From the NCBI GenBank assembly GCA_938008165.1, contig CALLLP010000008.1, positions 124,001 to 188,000 of the forward strand: 64,000 bases of DNA, written 5' to 3'. Position 1 is the stretch's first letter, and each line of letters begins with the position of its first letter. The DNA is from an uncultured Neomegalonema sp. Its GTDB lineage: Bacteria; Pseudomonadota; Alphaproteobacteria; Rhodobacterales; Rhodobacteraceae. Shown one piece after another: positions 10,248 to 19,998 of the stretch. The position numbers and the translations under genes are program-made. The notes beneath the pieces are model-generated. The model had not been told where the DNA came from and ran no database searches. It saw nothing but the letters and a program-made list of their open reading frames with translations.

Positions 10248-11648
10248 ATGACCACCGATCCCGCCGATTTCGGCCCCATTCATTTCATCGGCATCGGCGG
10301 AATCGGCATGAGCGGCATCGCCGAGGTGATGCTCAATCTGGGGTATACGGTGCAGGGATCGGACCTGCGCGAATCCGCCATTCTCGACCGCTTGCGCAAG
10401 ATGGGCGCTACGATCACCGCACGGCAGGCCCCTGAAAATCTGGGGGATGCAGCCGTCGTGGTGATTTCCTCCGCTATCAAACCGGGCAATGTCGAGCTGG
10501 ACGCCGCGCGGGGCCGCCGCTTGCCCATCGTGCGCCGGGCCGAAATGCTGGCCGAATTGATGCGCCTCAAGCTCAATGTCGCTGTCGCGGGCACCCATGG
10601 CAAGACGACGACGACCTCGCTGGTCGCTGCCCTTCTCGATGCAGGGGGGATCGACCCCACCGTCATCAATGGTGGCATTATCCAATCCTATGGCTCGAAT
10701 GCCCGAAAGGGCGAGGGCGAATGGATGGTGGTCGAAGCGGATGAAAGCGACGGCACCTTTGTGCGCCTGCCCGCCACCATCGCCATCGTCACCAATATCG
10801 ATCCCGAACATATGGAGCATTACGGCGATTTCGACGCCCTGCGCGCGGCCTTCCGGCGCTTTGTCGAGAATATCCCGTTCTATGGCGCGGCGGTGTGCTG
10901 TATCGATCATCCTGAGGTGCAAGCCCTGATCGGGCGCGTCAAGGATCGGCGGATCATCACCTATGGCCGCTCGCCTCAAGCGGATGTGCGCCTGATCGAT
11001 CTGCGGTTCGAGCACGGCAAGGCCGTATTCGATGTGGATGTCCGAAGCGGTCGCCCGCATCGGATGGAAAACCTCGTCCTGCCGATGCCGGGCGAGCATA
11101 ACGTGTTCAATGCATTGGCGGCCATCGGTGTCGCGCAGCATATGGGCATCGAAGATGACGCCATCCGCGCGGGTCTCGATGGCTTTTCGGGGGTCAAGCG
11201 TCGGTTTACCCATGTTGGCGACTGGAACGGCGTGCGGATCATCGACGATTACGGTCATCATCCCGTCGAGATTGCCGCCGTGCTACAGGCCGCGCGTCTG
11301 AGCACCGAAGGCCGTGTCATCGCGGTGCATCAGCCGCATCGCTACACCCGCCTCAATGATTTGTTCGATGAGTTTTGCGCCTGCTTCAACGATGCGGATG
11401 TCGCGATCATCTCGGATGTCTATGCCGCTGGAGAATCGCCCCTGCCCGGCGCAACCCGCGACCGGCTGGTCAAGACGATGACCGACCGGGGCCATCGCCG
11501 CGCTCTGGCCCTGTCCGGCGAAGCGGCCCTGCCCGCCCTGATCGCGGCGGAGGCAAAGCCGGGGGATATCGTCGTCTGTCTCGGCGCGGGCACCATCACG
11601 GCATGGGCGAATGCCTTGCCGGAAGAATTGGTAAAAGTGGCGGGGTAA
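10248..11648 (+). CDS. murC: UDP-N-acetylmuramate--L-alanine ligase
   Basis: This cytoplasmic ligase adds L-Ala to UDP-MurNAc, the first amino acid of the peptidoglycan stem. The N-terminal nucleotide-sugar domain has [18 protein letters not shown]. The ATP loop [10 protein letters not shown] lies at residues 115-124, and the central domain has [12 protein letters not shown] and [13 protein letters not shown]. The third domain contains [12 protein letters not shown] and [13 protein letters not shown]. The glycine-rich N-terminus fits MurC rather than the related tripeptide ligase Mpl, and 466 residues is a normal MurC length. It is not next to murG, murB, ddl or ftsQ as in a standard division and cell-wall cluster; its neighbours here are rne and a convergent DUF3179 gene only 8 bp away. 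Confidence 0.95.
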   Translation: MTTDPADFGPIHFIGIGGIGMSGIAEVMLNLGYTVQGSDLRESAILDRLRKMGATITARQAPENLGDAAVVVISSAIKPGNVELDAARGRRLPIVRRAEMLAELMRLKLNVAVAGTHGKTTTTSLVAALLDAGGIDPTVINGGIIQSYGSNARKGEGEWMVVEADESDGTFVRLPATIAIVTNIDPEHMEHYGDFDALRAAFRRFVENIPFYGAAVCCIDHPEVQALIGRVKDRRIITYGRSPQADVRLIDLRFEHGKAVFDVDVRSGRPHRMENLVLPMPGEHNVFNALAAIGVAQHMGIEDDAIRAGLDGFSGVKRRFTHVGDWNGVRIIDDYGHHPVEIAAVLQAARLSTEGRVIAVHQPHRYTRLNDLFDEFCACFNDADVAIISDVYAAGESPLPGATRDRLVKTMTDRGHRRALALSGEAALPALIAAEAKPGDIVVCLGAGTITAWANALPEELVKVAG

Positions 11649-11656
11649 TTCCCCGC

Positions 11657-13009
11657 TCACCCCCCGTAGAACTCGCTCTGTCCGCCGGTAAAGCTCTGCC
11701 AACCAAACCAGTAGGCGATATGACCGGGCAAGCGCGGCAGGCGCTGACCATTCGGGGCGATCAAGGCTTCTTCACCGACTTTCCAGACCGACCCATCAGA
11801 GGCGCGCAGCGTATCGCCGGAGCCGAAGAACTGCCGCCCTGCGCTGTCATAGGCGCGCACGGTACGGGTCGCGGCATTGCCGACGAGCACCACGTTTCTC
11901 AGACCGACCACATCATTGATCGCCTTGCCCCCTTCGAAAACACGCAGCGGATAGGCTTTTGCACCACCGGGCAGGCGCAGCCCGAAAACATAATCCTTTT
12001 TCGACAGGTTCTTCCCTCCGCCCAGGGATGGAAACATCAATTCGGACGAATTGAAATATTCATTATACACCACCCCCGATCCGTAATTGCGGCGATGGCC
12101 GGTTTCCAGCGACAAGACCTTTGTATCGGGATGCTTACGCCGCCATTCGGCCCAAGAGGTGGTGGCGACGGGCAGGGCTTTCAATTCGATCCCGCTATTG
12201 ACGAGGGGTCCGGCGACGGGCTTGCCGGTAAACTGGTTCCACAGGCTGTCGGTCTGGCGGTCGAACATCAACTTGTTGGAACGATAGAGAAAGCCGGACG
12301 AGCCAAAGACAAGCGGTGCGCTCTGGCCCGGCACGGTTGTGTCATAGAGCACCCCCGCCCCGCATAGCGTGCAATAGGCCAGCGCCACAGGCTTGCCGCC
12401 GATCACATCGTTGAACATCTCGTGCCAGCCCATGATCCGCAGGGGATAGGCGCGGGCATCGCCGTTGATCTCGACCCCGAAGACCAGATCGTCCTCGACG
12501 AGATAACGCGCCTCGCGCGCCGAAATCAGCCGGGGATTATCGAGCGAGGGGATGCCGTCAACCTCGACCCCGCCCCATGCGATTTCCTCCAGACGGATCG
12601 TCATTCGGGCCGGATCGCTGCGCTCGCCGCCGAGAAACCGCATGAATTCAGGATCGATCCGGCGCAGGGATTCGAGTTTGAGCGCCCGGTAGCTGGGATG
12701 CGGTTTGATCTGCGGATTGGCCTCTTGCCAGAGCATCGCATCAAACCAGCTATTCGCGCGGGCGCCGGTCAGGGACTGGAAGGCGCGCGTATAATCGGTG
12801 CGCAGCGGCCCGCGCCCGGCATAGCGCATCCCCAAGATCAACGCAGGCAACGCGTCGGTCCGGCGCTCGCGGGTGACAATGTCGAGGGCGACACGGCTTT
12901 GCGCCGGAGGGCCGAAGACAAGCGCCTGACTCACACTCGCCATATCGGCAGCAAAGGCCGGAAGGGCCAGAAGGGCAGCGGTGAGAGCGGCAGCGAGAGT
13001 TCTGAACAT
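11657..13009 (-). CDS. DUF3179-family secreted protein
   Basis: About 450 residues starting at the ATG at 13009, which has a GGAG ribosome site 8 nt upstream and opens into a signal peptide (MFRTLAAALTAALLALPAFA). The body matches what I know of DUF3179: YPLRIMGWHEMFNDVIGG followed by LAYCTLCGAGVLYD, and later FGSSGFLYRSNKLMFD, SLWNQFTG and AYPLRVFEGG. The conserved Cys-x-x-Cys, His-Glu and Asn-Asp residues look like a redox or metal site, but no activity is established for the family and I assign none. It lies 197 bp downstream of the heme peroxidase on the same strand, and is convergent with murC. Confidence 0.85.
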   Translation of the reverse strand: MFRTLAAALTAALLALPAFAADMASVSQALVFGPPAQSRVALDIVTRERRTDALPALILGMRYAGRGPLRTDYTRAFQSLTGARANSWFDAMLWQEANPQIKPHPSYRALKLESLRRIDPEFMRFLGGERSDPARMTIRLEEIAWGGVEVDGIPSLDNPRLISAREARYLVEDDLVFGVEINGDARAYPLRIMGWHEMFNDVIGGKPVALAYCTLCGAGVLYDTTVPGQSAPLVFGSSGFLYRSNKLMFDRQTDSLWNQFTGKPVAGPLVNSGIELKALPVATTSWAEWRRKHPDTKVLSLETGHRRNYGSGVVYNEYFNSSELMFPSLGGGKNLSKKDYVFGLRLPGGAKAYPLRVFEGGKAINDVVGLRNVVLVGNAATRTVRAYDSAGRQFFGSGDTLRASDGSVWKVGEEALIAPNGQRLPRLPGHIAYWFGWQSFTGGQSEFYGG

Positions 13010-13206
13010 GGGCGCATCTCCAAGAATGGGTGTCATTCTAAGAAGGGCGCTTTTGCGCGGGGGTCCAGTCACGGGAGTCGACGGTTCCGTGAGCAGACCC
13101 TACACCGGGCAGGATATGGACCCCATGGCGTATGACCCAAGGAGTCGCAAGCGTTGGGCACAGCGCATTCTCGACATGCCTGAACCATCGGGAAATCGAA
13201 GGCGGT

Positions 13207-14604
13207 TCAGCCGAAATGGCCGCTTTTGGCGAAGAAATACGGGCTTTCACCGCGCAGCATGAGGTTGAGCAAAACCCCGGCGACGAGGGTGCCGCCGACC
13301 CGGCCCAGCTTGCCGCCGCCCTCCTGCTCCGCTTCGGAGAGGATATAGAACCACAGCGGCGTATTCCCGATGAGATCGCCGAGTTTATGGTCCGGCTTGA
13401 TGGTATCGAACCCCATATTTCCGGCCACGACCTCGCCCGACGGCAGGGCAAAGGTGATCTGTCCTCGCTTCATGTTGCGGAAGGCAAGATTCGGCTCGTC
13501 GGTGACGATTTCAGCGGGCAGTTTCAGCAAGGATGCGGGCAGGAGCGTATCAATGGGGCGCGACCGCTGTGCCTTGTCCCCGAAAAACAGGTCCATATCG
13601 AGGTTATTATCCTCATGCACCGGGGCAAATCCCCGCAAGTCGACGGTATCGGTATCGCCCGCCTGACGAAAGATCGGAACGGCCCCGCGCCCCGGATGAT
13701 CGTTCAGCTTATAGGTGGGGCGGATCATCGAATGCCCAAAACGGAACGCCGCCGCCGAGAATTCCACCGGCATATCCGGCGCTTTTTCCCAGTCGATATT
13801 CGCAACTTCGCCAAGGTGGTTCCGCCCTTGTGAAGCGGCATGCAGGGCCTTTTGCACCAAAGGCGACAGCACCGCATCGCTGACGATCTGGGGCAGGAAA
13901 TCGTTGATGATCATGCTGTGATAGAACAGAAGCATGTCCTCTTTTGCGCCCTCGTAGCGTTTCTTGTCATCGCCCGTATGCTGATCGACATAGATGTTGT
14001 GCTGCGCGATGAACATGCGGCCCTGAACCTGCGAGACGAACAGGTTTTCGTCATTGCGCGGATCGCCAATCAGGGCGCGGCCATAACGGTTGCGCTGTAG
14101 GTCCAGCGGATTGGACTCGCCATTGCCCTCGTCTTTCCGGCGACCGAAGATCAGCTTTGCGCCCCGGTGAGGATCGGTTTCCGGCCCGCCGTAGAAATGG
14201 GGCGTCACCTCCTGACCCGCGCCATAGACGCAGTCGAGATCGAGCCTCGGCGTGCGGAAATTGCGGATTTGGGTGACATCTCCCGCCACCTTGCCCAGTT
14301 CGGTGGTCGCATCGAGGGTGAGATCGTGGTCGATAAACTGACCCAGAAACGCCATGCCCGCCTCGGCGGGACCATCCTTGGCGTTCGTGCCATCGTCTTC
14401 CATCTTCTCGGCGACCTGTGTGAGCAGGTCTTCATCGGGCAAAACGGTGGAAGAATTATAGAGCCTGCCGAATGTATGCTCCACGGTGCCTTCGGGCGGC
14501 AGGGCGGCCCCTTCGCACGTCCCGTCTTTCATTTGAGTACAGGCCATTTCCAGAATCTTATGCATTCCGGTCATGCCATGGGCGGCGGACATCTTTTCTG
14601 CCAT
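13207..14604 (-). CDS. Animal-type (cyclooxygenase superfamily) heme peroxidase
   Basis: A 465-residue protein of the An_peroxidase fold. The distal motif GQFIDHDLT supplies His93 and Asp94. GDPRNDENLF supplies the distal Arg184. VEFSAAAFRFGHSMIRPTY supplies the proximal His292, with Glu282 in the place of the residue that binds heme covalently in mammalian peroxidases. No signal peptide is visible, so it is either cytoplasmic or exported by a route without an N-terminal signal. The substrate is unknown: members oxidise halides, thiocyanate or fatty acids. It is divergent from recQ across 244 bp and lies upstream of DUF3179 on the same strand. Confidence 0.9.
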   Translation of the reverse strand: MAEKMSAAHGMTGMHKILEMACTQMKDGTCEGAALPPEGTVEHTFGRLYNSSTVLPDEDLLTQVAEKMEDDGTNAKDGPAEAGMAFLGQFIDHDLTLDATTELGKVAGDVTQIRNFRTPRLDLDCVYGAGQEVTPHFYGGPETDPHRGAKLIFGRRKDEGNGESNPLDLQRNRYGRALIGDPRNDENLFVSQVQGRMFIAQHNIYVDQHTGDDKKRYEGAKEDMLLFYHSMIINDFLPQIVSDAVLSPLVQKALHAASQGRNHLGEVANIDWEKAPDMPVEFSAAAFRFGHSMIRPTYKLNDHPGRGAVPIFRQAGDTDTVDLRGFAPVHEDNNLDMDLFFGDKAQRSRPIDTLLPASLLKLPAEIVTDEPNLAFRNMKRGQITFALPSGEVVAGNMGFDTIKPDHKLGDLIGNTPLWFYILSEAEQEGGGKLGRVGGTLVAGVLLNLMLRGESPYFFAKSGHFG

Positions 14605-14848
14605 AATCTTTCTCCAAAACTGAACACATACGCATCGATCAATCTACCATGGATTGAATCTATTAACCATAACCGATTCGACGCTGTACGATTATGGTGC
14701 GCCCATGGCGCGACCCGCCCAAGTCATCCCCATGGCAACCGGGCCATCGCACTCGCCCCCCAGACAGGCCAAGAAGACAAGCTTTGACATCGCCGCCCTC
14801 CCCGTTGCACACAGGCCGCAATGAACAGGGCAAGAACAAGGGCTGGGC

Positions 14849-16675
14849 GTGGGTGAGGCGCAGGGAATAGACAAGGCCACCGAAATCGTGCGGGAGGTCT
14901 TCGGTTTCGACGGCTTTCGCCCCGGACAGGAAGAAATCGTCCGGGCCGCATTGGCGGGCGAGGATGTGCTGGCCATCATGCCCACGGGCGGCGGTAAATC
15001 GCTATGCTATCAGCTTCCCGCCCTGCTGCGCGAGGGGGTGACGGTCGTGATCTCGCCCCTGATCGCCCTGATGCGCGGTCAGGTGGCACAGATGCGCGAA
15101 CTGGGCATTGCCGCCCGCAGCCTCAACTCCGCCAATGACGAAGGCGAGAACGCCATGGCCTTGCAGGAGGCGCAGGCGGGAGAATTGCGCCTGCTCTACC
15201 TGTCGCCGGAGCGGCTGGCCCGCCCCGGTACGGTGGCGATGCTGCGCCGGATCGGGGCGACGACCATCGCGGTGGACGAAGCGCATTGCGTCAGCCAATG
15301 GGGCCATGACTTCCGCCCCGAATACCGCCTGATCGGCGAGGTCCGGGCGCAGTTGAATGACGTGCAGGTGCTGGCCTTTACGGCAACCGCCGACGATCTG
15401 ACCCGCAAGGATATTCAGGAGCGCCTGTTCCCCACCCCGCCCCGCGTCTTCCTGCGCGGCTTCGACCGGCCCAATATCAGCCTCGCCATGACCCCACGGG
15501 CGCAGGGACGGCGGCAGTTGCTCGACTTTCTGGGCGCCCATCGGGGACAGAGCGGGATCGTCTATTGCCAGTCGCGGCGGCGGGTCGAGGAAACGGCGAC
15601 CTTTCTGGCCAGCGAAGGGATCAATGCCCTCGCCTATCATGCCGGATTTCCTGCGCCGGTCCGAAACGAGGTGCAGGACCGTTTTCTCGGCGAGGACGGG
15701 GTAGTCGTGGTCGCCACGGTCGCCTTCGGCATGGGGATCGACAAGCCGGATGTGCGCTTCGTCTTTCATATGGATCTGCCGAAGAACATCGAGGGCTATT
15801 ATCAGGAGATCGGGCGCGCCGGGCGCGACGGTCTGCCCGCTGCCGCCCATGGTCTCTATGGCATGGGCGAGGTGCGCCAATATCGCCAATGGATCGACGA
15901 GAGCGACGCGCGCGAGGAGCAAAAACAGATTGAGCGGAGCAAGCTCAATACGCTCGTTGCATTCTGCGAGGCGCTGACCTGTCGCAGGGTCACGCTGCTG
16001 AATTATTTCGGCGAGGAAGCGCAACCCTGCGGCAATTGCGACCTGTGCCGGGGCGAGGTCGAAACGGTCGAGGGCACGGTGGAGGCGCAAAAGGCATTAT
16101 CGGCCATGGCGCGCACCCGCGAGCGATTCGGGATGGAGCATCTGATCTGCGTGCTGCGCGGGGAGCGAAACGACAAGATCGACCAGCATGGGCACGAAGC
16201 CCTGCCCACCTTCGGCGTCGGGGCGGATACCTCCAAGGCGGCGTGGCGCTCGATTTTTCGGCAACTCGATGCGGGGGGCCTGTCGCGGGTCGTGGTGGAA
16301 GAATTCAACCGCTGGGCCGTCACCGAGGCCGGATGGCGGGTTCTGAGGGGCGAGCAAACCGTCATGCTGCGCAAGCCCCCCTCCAACCGCGCCGCCGACC
16401 GCGCCGCCCGCAGCGCCCGCGAAGCCCCCGACGCGAGCGGGGCAGATGAGGCGGTGCTGTCTGCGCTCAAGGCCCTGCGCCTGTCGCTGGCCAAGGAACG
16501 CGGCGTCCCCGCCTATGTCATTTTCCCCGACCGCACGCTGATCGAAATGGCCACCGCCCTGCCCCGCGACATGGATGCCCTGCGCCGGGTTCATGGCGTG
16601 GGCGGCAAGAAGGTCGAGAATTTCGGCGATGCCTTTCTCGAAGAAATCGCCAATGCCGTCGAGGTGGTGACCTGA
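14849..16675 (+). CDS. recQ: ATP-dependent DNA helicase RecQ
   Basis: A superfamily 2 helicase that unwinds DNA 3' to 5' in recombination and repair. The start is a GTG at 14849. Walker A is PTGGGKS at residues 45-51; the DEAH box is in [18 protein letters not shown]; the helicase C lobe has [13 protein letters not shown] and GRAGRDG. The RecQ zinc site is [20 protein letters not shown] with a further Cys in DLC. An RQC winged-helix and a C-terminal HRDC domain (about residues 530-605, [16 protein letters not shown]) complete a full-length 608-residue enzyme. It is divergent from the heme peroxidase. Confidence 0.96.
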   Translation: MGEAQGIDKATEIVREVFGFDGFRPGQEEIVRAALAGEDVLAIMPTGGGKSLCYQLPALLREGVTVVISPLIALMRGQVAQMRELGIAARSLNSANDEGENAMALQEAQAGELRLLYLSPERLARPGTVAMLRRIGATTIAVDEAHCVSQWGHDFRPEYRLIGEVRAQLNDVQVLAFTATADDLTRKDIQERLFPTPPRVFLRGFDRPNISLAMTPRAQGRRQLLDFLGAHRGQSGIVYCQSRRRVEETATFLASEGINALAYHAGFPAPVRNEVQDRFLGEDGVVVVATVAFGMGIDKPDVRFVFHMDLPKNIEGYYQEIGRAGRDGLPAAAHGLYGMGEVRQYRQWIDESDAREEQKQIERSKLNTLVAFCEALTCRRVTLLNYFGEEAQPCGNCDLCRGEVETVEGTVEAQKALSAMARTRERFGMEHLICVLRGERNDKIDQHGHEALPTFGVGADTSKAAWRSIFRQLDAGGLSRVVVEEFNRWAVTEAGWRVLRGEQTVMLRKPPSNRAADRAARSAREAPDASGADEAVLSALKALRLSLAKERGVPAYVIFPDRTLIEMATALPRDMDALRRVHGVGGKKVENFGDAFLEEIANAVEVVT

Positions 16676-16756
16676 CCGTTTTTTCAGGGGTGGACCACAG
16701 GGCGAAAACACGCCAGAACCGGCATAACTCAGATGATTATCCCAAGGGGCCGACCA

Positions 16757-18190
16757 ATGCTCGACAAGCGTAATTTCTATATCGATGGCGCATGGGTCGC
16801 GCCGAAAGCGGGCACCGATTTCGACGTGATCGACCCGTCGGTCGAGGAAGCCTGCGCCGTCATCTCGCTGGGGGGAGAGGCCGATACGAACGCCGCCGTC
16901 GCCGCCGCGAAAGCCGCCTTCCCCGGCTGGGCCGCAACCCCGGTCGCCGAGCGCATCGCCTTGGCCGAAAAAATTGCCGAGGTCTATGAACAGCGCAAGG
17001 AAGAGATGGCCAAGGCCATCAGCCTTGAAATGGGCGCCCCCATCGACATGGCCCATGTGCAGCAGGCCCCGACCGGCACCGGGCATATCAAGGCCTTCAT
17101 CGCCGCCGCCAAGGAATTCGACTTCGACCATGCCCTGCGCCCCGACGCGCCCGACACGCGCATCTTGCATGAACCGATCGGCGTCTGCGGCCTGATTACG
17201 CCCTGGAACTGGCCGATGAATCAGGTGGTGCTCAAGGTTTTGCCCGCGCTCATCACCGGCTGCACGATGGTGCTCAAACCCTCCGAGATTGCGCCGCTTT
17301 CCTCGCATCTCTTTGCGGAAATCATGGATGAGGCGGGCACGCCAAAGGGCGTCTTCAACCTCGTCAATGGCGACGGGCCGGGGGTCGGCACCACGCTGTC
17401 CACCCACCCGGATGTGGATATGATCTCCTTTACCGGATCGGCCAGAGCAGGCGTCATCATCTCGAAAAACGCCGCCGATACCCTCAAGCGCGTGTCGCTG
17501 GAGCTGGGCGGAAAGGGCGCGAATATCGTCTTTGCCGATGCCCATGAAAAGGCCGTTCAACAGGGCGTGATGCGCTGCTTCAACAATACGGGCCAGTCCT
17601 GTAATGCCCCGACCCGGATGCTGGTCGAGCGCTCGCGCTACGATCAAGCGGTCGAGCAGGCGACCGAGTTCGCGAACAGCCTGAGCGTCAATTCCTCGCA
17701 TGAAAGCGGCAAGCATATCGGCCCGGTCGTGTCCGAGGCACAATTCGACAAGATCCAGGGCCTAATCCAGATCGGCATCGACGAGGGCGCAAAGCTGGTC
17801 GCCGGGGGGCTTGGCCGCCCGGATGGCCTGAACCGTGGCTATTTCGTCCGCCCGACCGTCTTTGCCGATGTGCGCAACGATATGCGGATCGCGCAGGAGG
17901 AAATCTTCGGCCCGGTCCTGTCGATGATGCCCTTCGATGACGAGGAAGAAGCAATCTCGATCGCCAATGACACCAGCTACGGCCTGACCAACTACGTCCA
18001 GACGCTGGACATGGATAAGGCGCGCCGCGTCGCCCGCCGCCTGCGTACAGGCATGGTCGATATGAACGGCAAGGCGCGCGCGGCCGGGTCGCCCTTCGGC
18101 GGCATGAAAGCCTCCGGCAATGGCCGCGAGGGCGGCAAATGGGGGCTGGAAGACTTCATGGAAGTGAAAGCGGTCGGCGGCTGGGAATAA
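16757..18190 (+). CDS. NAD(P)-dependent aldehyde dehydrogenase
   Basis: It oxidises an aldehyde to the acid. I chose the ATG at 16757 because an AAGGGG ribosome site sits just upstream, whereas the in-frame ATG at 16733 has none. The 477-residue protein shows the NAD-fold segment LITPWNWPMNQVVLKVLPAL, the general base Glu in LELGGKGANIVFADA, the catalytic Cys in NTGQSCNAPTRM, and EEIFGPVLSMMPFD. The substrate cannot be read from sequence. The convergent neighbour is a ureohydrolase, which could hint at polyamine or guanidino-compound catabolism, but opposite strands make a shared operon impossible. Confidence 0.93.
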   Translation: MLDKRNFYIDGAWVAPKAGTDFDVIDPSVEEACAVISLGGEADTNAAVAAAKAAFPGWAATPVAERIALAEKIAEVYEQRKEEMAKAISLEMGAPIDMAHVQQAPTGTGHIKAFIAAAKEFDFDHALRPDAPDTRILHEPIGVCGLITPWNWPMNQVVLKVLPALITGCTMVLKPSEIAPLSSHLFAEIMDEAGTPKGVFNLVNGDGPGVGTTLSTHPDVDMISFTGSARAGVIISKNAADTLKRVSLELGGKGANIVFADAHEKAVQQGVMRCFNNTGQSCNAPTRMLVERSRYDQAVEQATEFANSLSVNSSHESGKHIGPVVSEAQFDKIQGLIQIGIDEGAKLVAGGLGRPDGLNRGYFVRPTVFADVRNDMRIAQEEIFGPVLSMMPFDDEEEAISIANDTSYGLTNYVQTLDMDKARRVARRLRTGMVDMNGKARAAGSPFGGMKASGNGREGGKWGLEDFMEVKAVGGWE

Positions 18191-18201
18191 AATCCTCCCG
18201 T

Positions 18202-18227
18202 TCGCCCCGGACAACAATCCGGGGCGA
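18202..18227. terminator. Hairpin between convergent aldehyde dehydrogenase and ureohydrolase genes
   Basis: A perfect 10-bp stem, TCGCCCCGGA at 18202-18211 and TCCGGGGCGA at 18218-18227, encloses a 6-nt loop. It lies in the 43-bp gap between two genes read towards each other. There is no T-run on either side, so it is a bidirectional terminator candidate of uncertain strength. Confidence 0.5.
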
Positions 18228-18233
18228 CATGAT

Positions 18234-19208
18234 CTATCCCACCCCTTCCGCGATCATCGAGATCATTTCGAACATCACTGCGCCAGCCACCTGTGCAGTG
18301 ATGTTGTTAGGGCTGTCCTTCGTGGGCATCATGCAGACCACATCGCCCCCGATGATATTCATCCCCCGCACCGACCGTAACAGCGCGACCACCTCATCGA
18401 TATCGAACCCCTTCTCCCCCGGCTCGATATTCGCGACGGCGGGGGCGACGCTGGGGTCGAGACAGTCGAGATCGAAGGTGATGTAGACGGGTCGCCCGGC
18501 CAGCACCTCCCGCGTTTGCGCAATCACATCCGCCGCCCCGCGCGCCCGATACTCGGCCATGGTCACGACATTATAGCCGTATTCGTAGGATGGCTCCAGC
18601 CAGTCGAGGGTACGCGGATGACCCCGGAGACCGATCTGCATCGAGCGCGTTGGATCGACCCGCCCCTGATCGGCCAGATACGCGCCCCAATGGGCGGCGG
18701 ATTTCTCGGCACCCAGAAAATGATCGACCTTGGTGAAGACATCCGTATGCGCATCCAGATGCAGAAAGCTGACCGGCTCACCCCCCGCGATCTTTCCGCG
18801 CCCCAGCGCCTGAACGATGCCGCCGGTGATCGAATGATCCCCACCGATGGAAACGGGCCGCGCCCCCGCCGCATCGATCCGGCGATAGAAATCGGTGATC
18901 TGGGCGATGCAATGCTCGTTATCATTGGCGCGGGGAAAGGGCACGTCGCCCACATCCACGATCTTTGCGGCATTCCACGGATCGAGCCGGAATGCCCCAT
19001 GCACCCGGCGCTGAACGGCGGAAATGTTGCGCAGGGCACGCGGCCCAAGATGCTGGTCACGCTCGGTCGTGCCGTTGCCGGTCGAATGGGGCACCCCGAC
19101 AAGGGCGATATCCTGCCCCTCCGGCGGTGCATGGGGACAGCGAAACATTGTCGGAATGCCCCACCAATAGAGATTGCTCATCATACTGGCGTCATGTTCC
19201 TCGGCCAT
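18234..19208 (-). CDS. Agmatinase/ureohydrolase-family enzyme
   Basis: A manganese enzyme that splits a guanidino group to release urea. The binuclear metal ligands are all visible: His125 in GGDHS, Asp152, His154 and Asp156 in LDAHTDV, and Asp246 and Asp248 in TFDLDCLDPS. The 324-residue length fits agmatinase, but guanidinobutyrase, guanidinopropionase and related ureohydrolases share these motifs, so the substrate is open. An AGGAT ribosome site precedes the ATG at 19208. The gene is divergent from a periplasmic cyclophilin and convergent with an aldehyde dehydrogenase. Confidence 0.88.
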   Translation of the reverse strand: MAEEHDASMMSNLYWWGIPTMFRCPHAPPEGQDIALVGVPHSTGNGTTERDQHLGPRALRNISAVQRRVHGAFRLDPWNAAKIVDVGDVPFPRANDNEHCIAQITDFYRRIDAAGARPVSIGGDHSITGGIVQALGRGKIAGGEPVSFLHLDAHTDVFTKVDHFLGAEKSAAHWGAYLADQGRVDPTRSMQIGLRGHPRTLDWLEPSYEYGYNVVTMAEYRARGAADVIAQTREVLAGRPVYITFDLDCLDPSVAPAVANIEPGEKGFDIDEVVALLRSVRGMNIIGGDVVCMMPTKDSPNNITAQVAGAVMFEMISMIAEGVG

Positions 19209-19405
19209 GTCATCCTATCCTTAAGATTTGAGGCACTACAAAAATCCTGAATGATGGCGGCTCTTGTGCCTGTACCCGGCACGCCCATAATCGGGCACTG
19301 ATACGCAAGTAACGCCCTTGAGACGTGACAAAACATTCATCCATCATCATACCGTGAACACCGAACGCGGCCCTGTCCGCACGACCCTACGCTCTGGAGA
19401 TCGAC

Positions 19406-19975
19406 ATGAAAACATTCTTCGCCGCCGCTCTTTGCTGGCTTTGCCTGTCCGTCGGGGCCTTCGCGGATAACGCCGCCGATGTGACCGACCGGGTCTATTT
19501 TGACATCACCATCGACGGCCAGCCCGAAGGCCGTATCGTTATCGGCCTGCTCGGTAATGCCGTGCCGAAGACGGTTCGCAACTTTCGCGAGCTGGCGACG
19601 GGGGAGAACGGCTTCGGGTTCAAAGGATCGGTCATTCACCGCGTCATTCCCGGCTTTATGATGCAGGGCGGCGATTTCACGAATGGCAATGGCACGGGCG
19701 GAAAATCGATTTATGGCAAGAAATTCGCCGATGAAGCGTTCCTGTTCTCGCACCGGGGCCGGGGCCTGATGTCGATGGCCAATAGCGGGCCGGACACGAA
19801 CGGATCGCAGTTTTTCATCACCTTCGACGATGCAACATGGCTGGATGGCAAACACGTCGTCTTCGGCATGGTCGTCGAGGGGATGGACGTGCTCGATACG
19901 ATCGAGGGCCTCAAAACGAGCGGGTCGGATCGTCCCGTGCGCCAAGTCGTTATCGCGGATAGCGGCGCGCTCTGA
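19406..19975 (+). CDS. Periplasmic cyclophilin-type peptidyl-prolyl isomerase
   Basis: It catalyses cis-trans isomerisation of prolyl bonds during folding of exported proteins. A signal peptide covers residues 1-20 ([20 protein letters not shown]). The cyclophilin domain has [47 protein letters not shown] and [18 protein letters not shown]. These loops are close to the eukaryote-like cyclophilin pattern. The 189-residue length is full for a secreted form. A GGAG ribosome site precedes the ATG. The next gene, a LysR regulator, converges on it 23 bp away. Confidence 0.93.
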   Translation: MKTFFAAALCWLCLSVGAFADNAADVTDRVYFDITIDGQPEGRIVIGLLGNAVPKTVRNFRELATGENGFGFKGSVIHRVIPGFMMQGGDFTNGNGTGGKSIYGKKFADEAFLFSHRGRGLMSMANSGPDTNGSQFFITFDDATWLDGKHVVFGMVVEGMDVLDTIEGLKTSGSDRPVRQVVIADSGAL

Positions 19976-19998
19976 GCAAATCCGGGACGAAGAGCCGT

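Noticed and set aside
14692-14800. A 32-codon minus-strand frame with a G-rich ribosome-site-like sequence between the peroxidase and recQ genes
   Set aside because: Too short and without any conserved feature; the purine-rich stretch is common in this genome.
14605-14848. Possible tRNA or small RNA between the heme peroxidase and recQ
   Set aside because: No cloverleaf, no terminator and no strong stem found by eye.
16097-17743. A 548-codon frame spanning the recQ and aldehyde dehydrogenase genes in antisense
   Set aside because: It crosses two clear genes and their gap, which a real gene would not do here.
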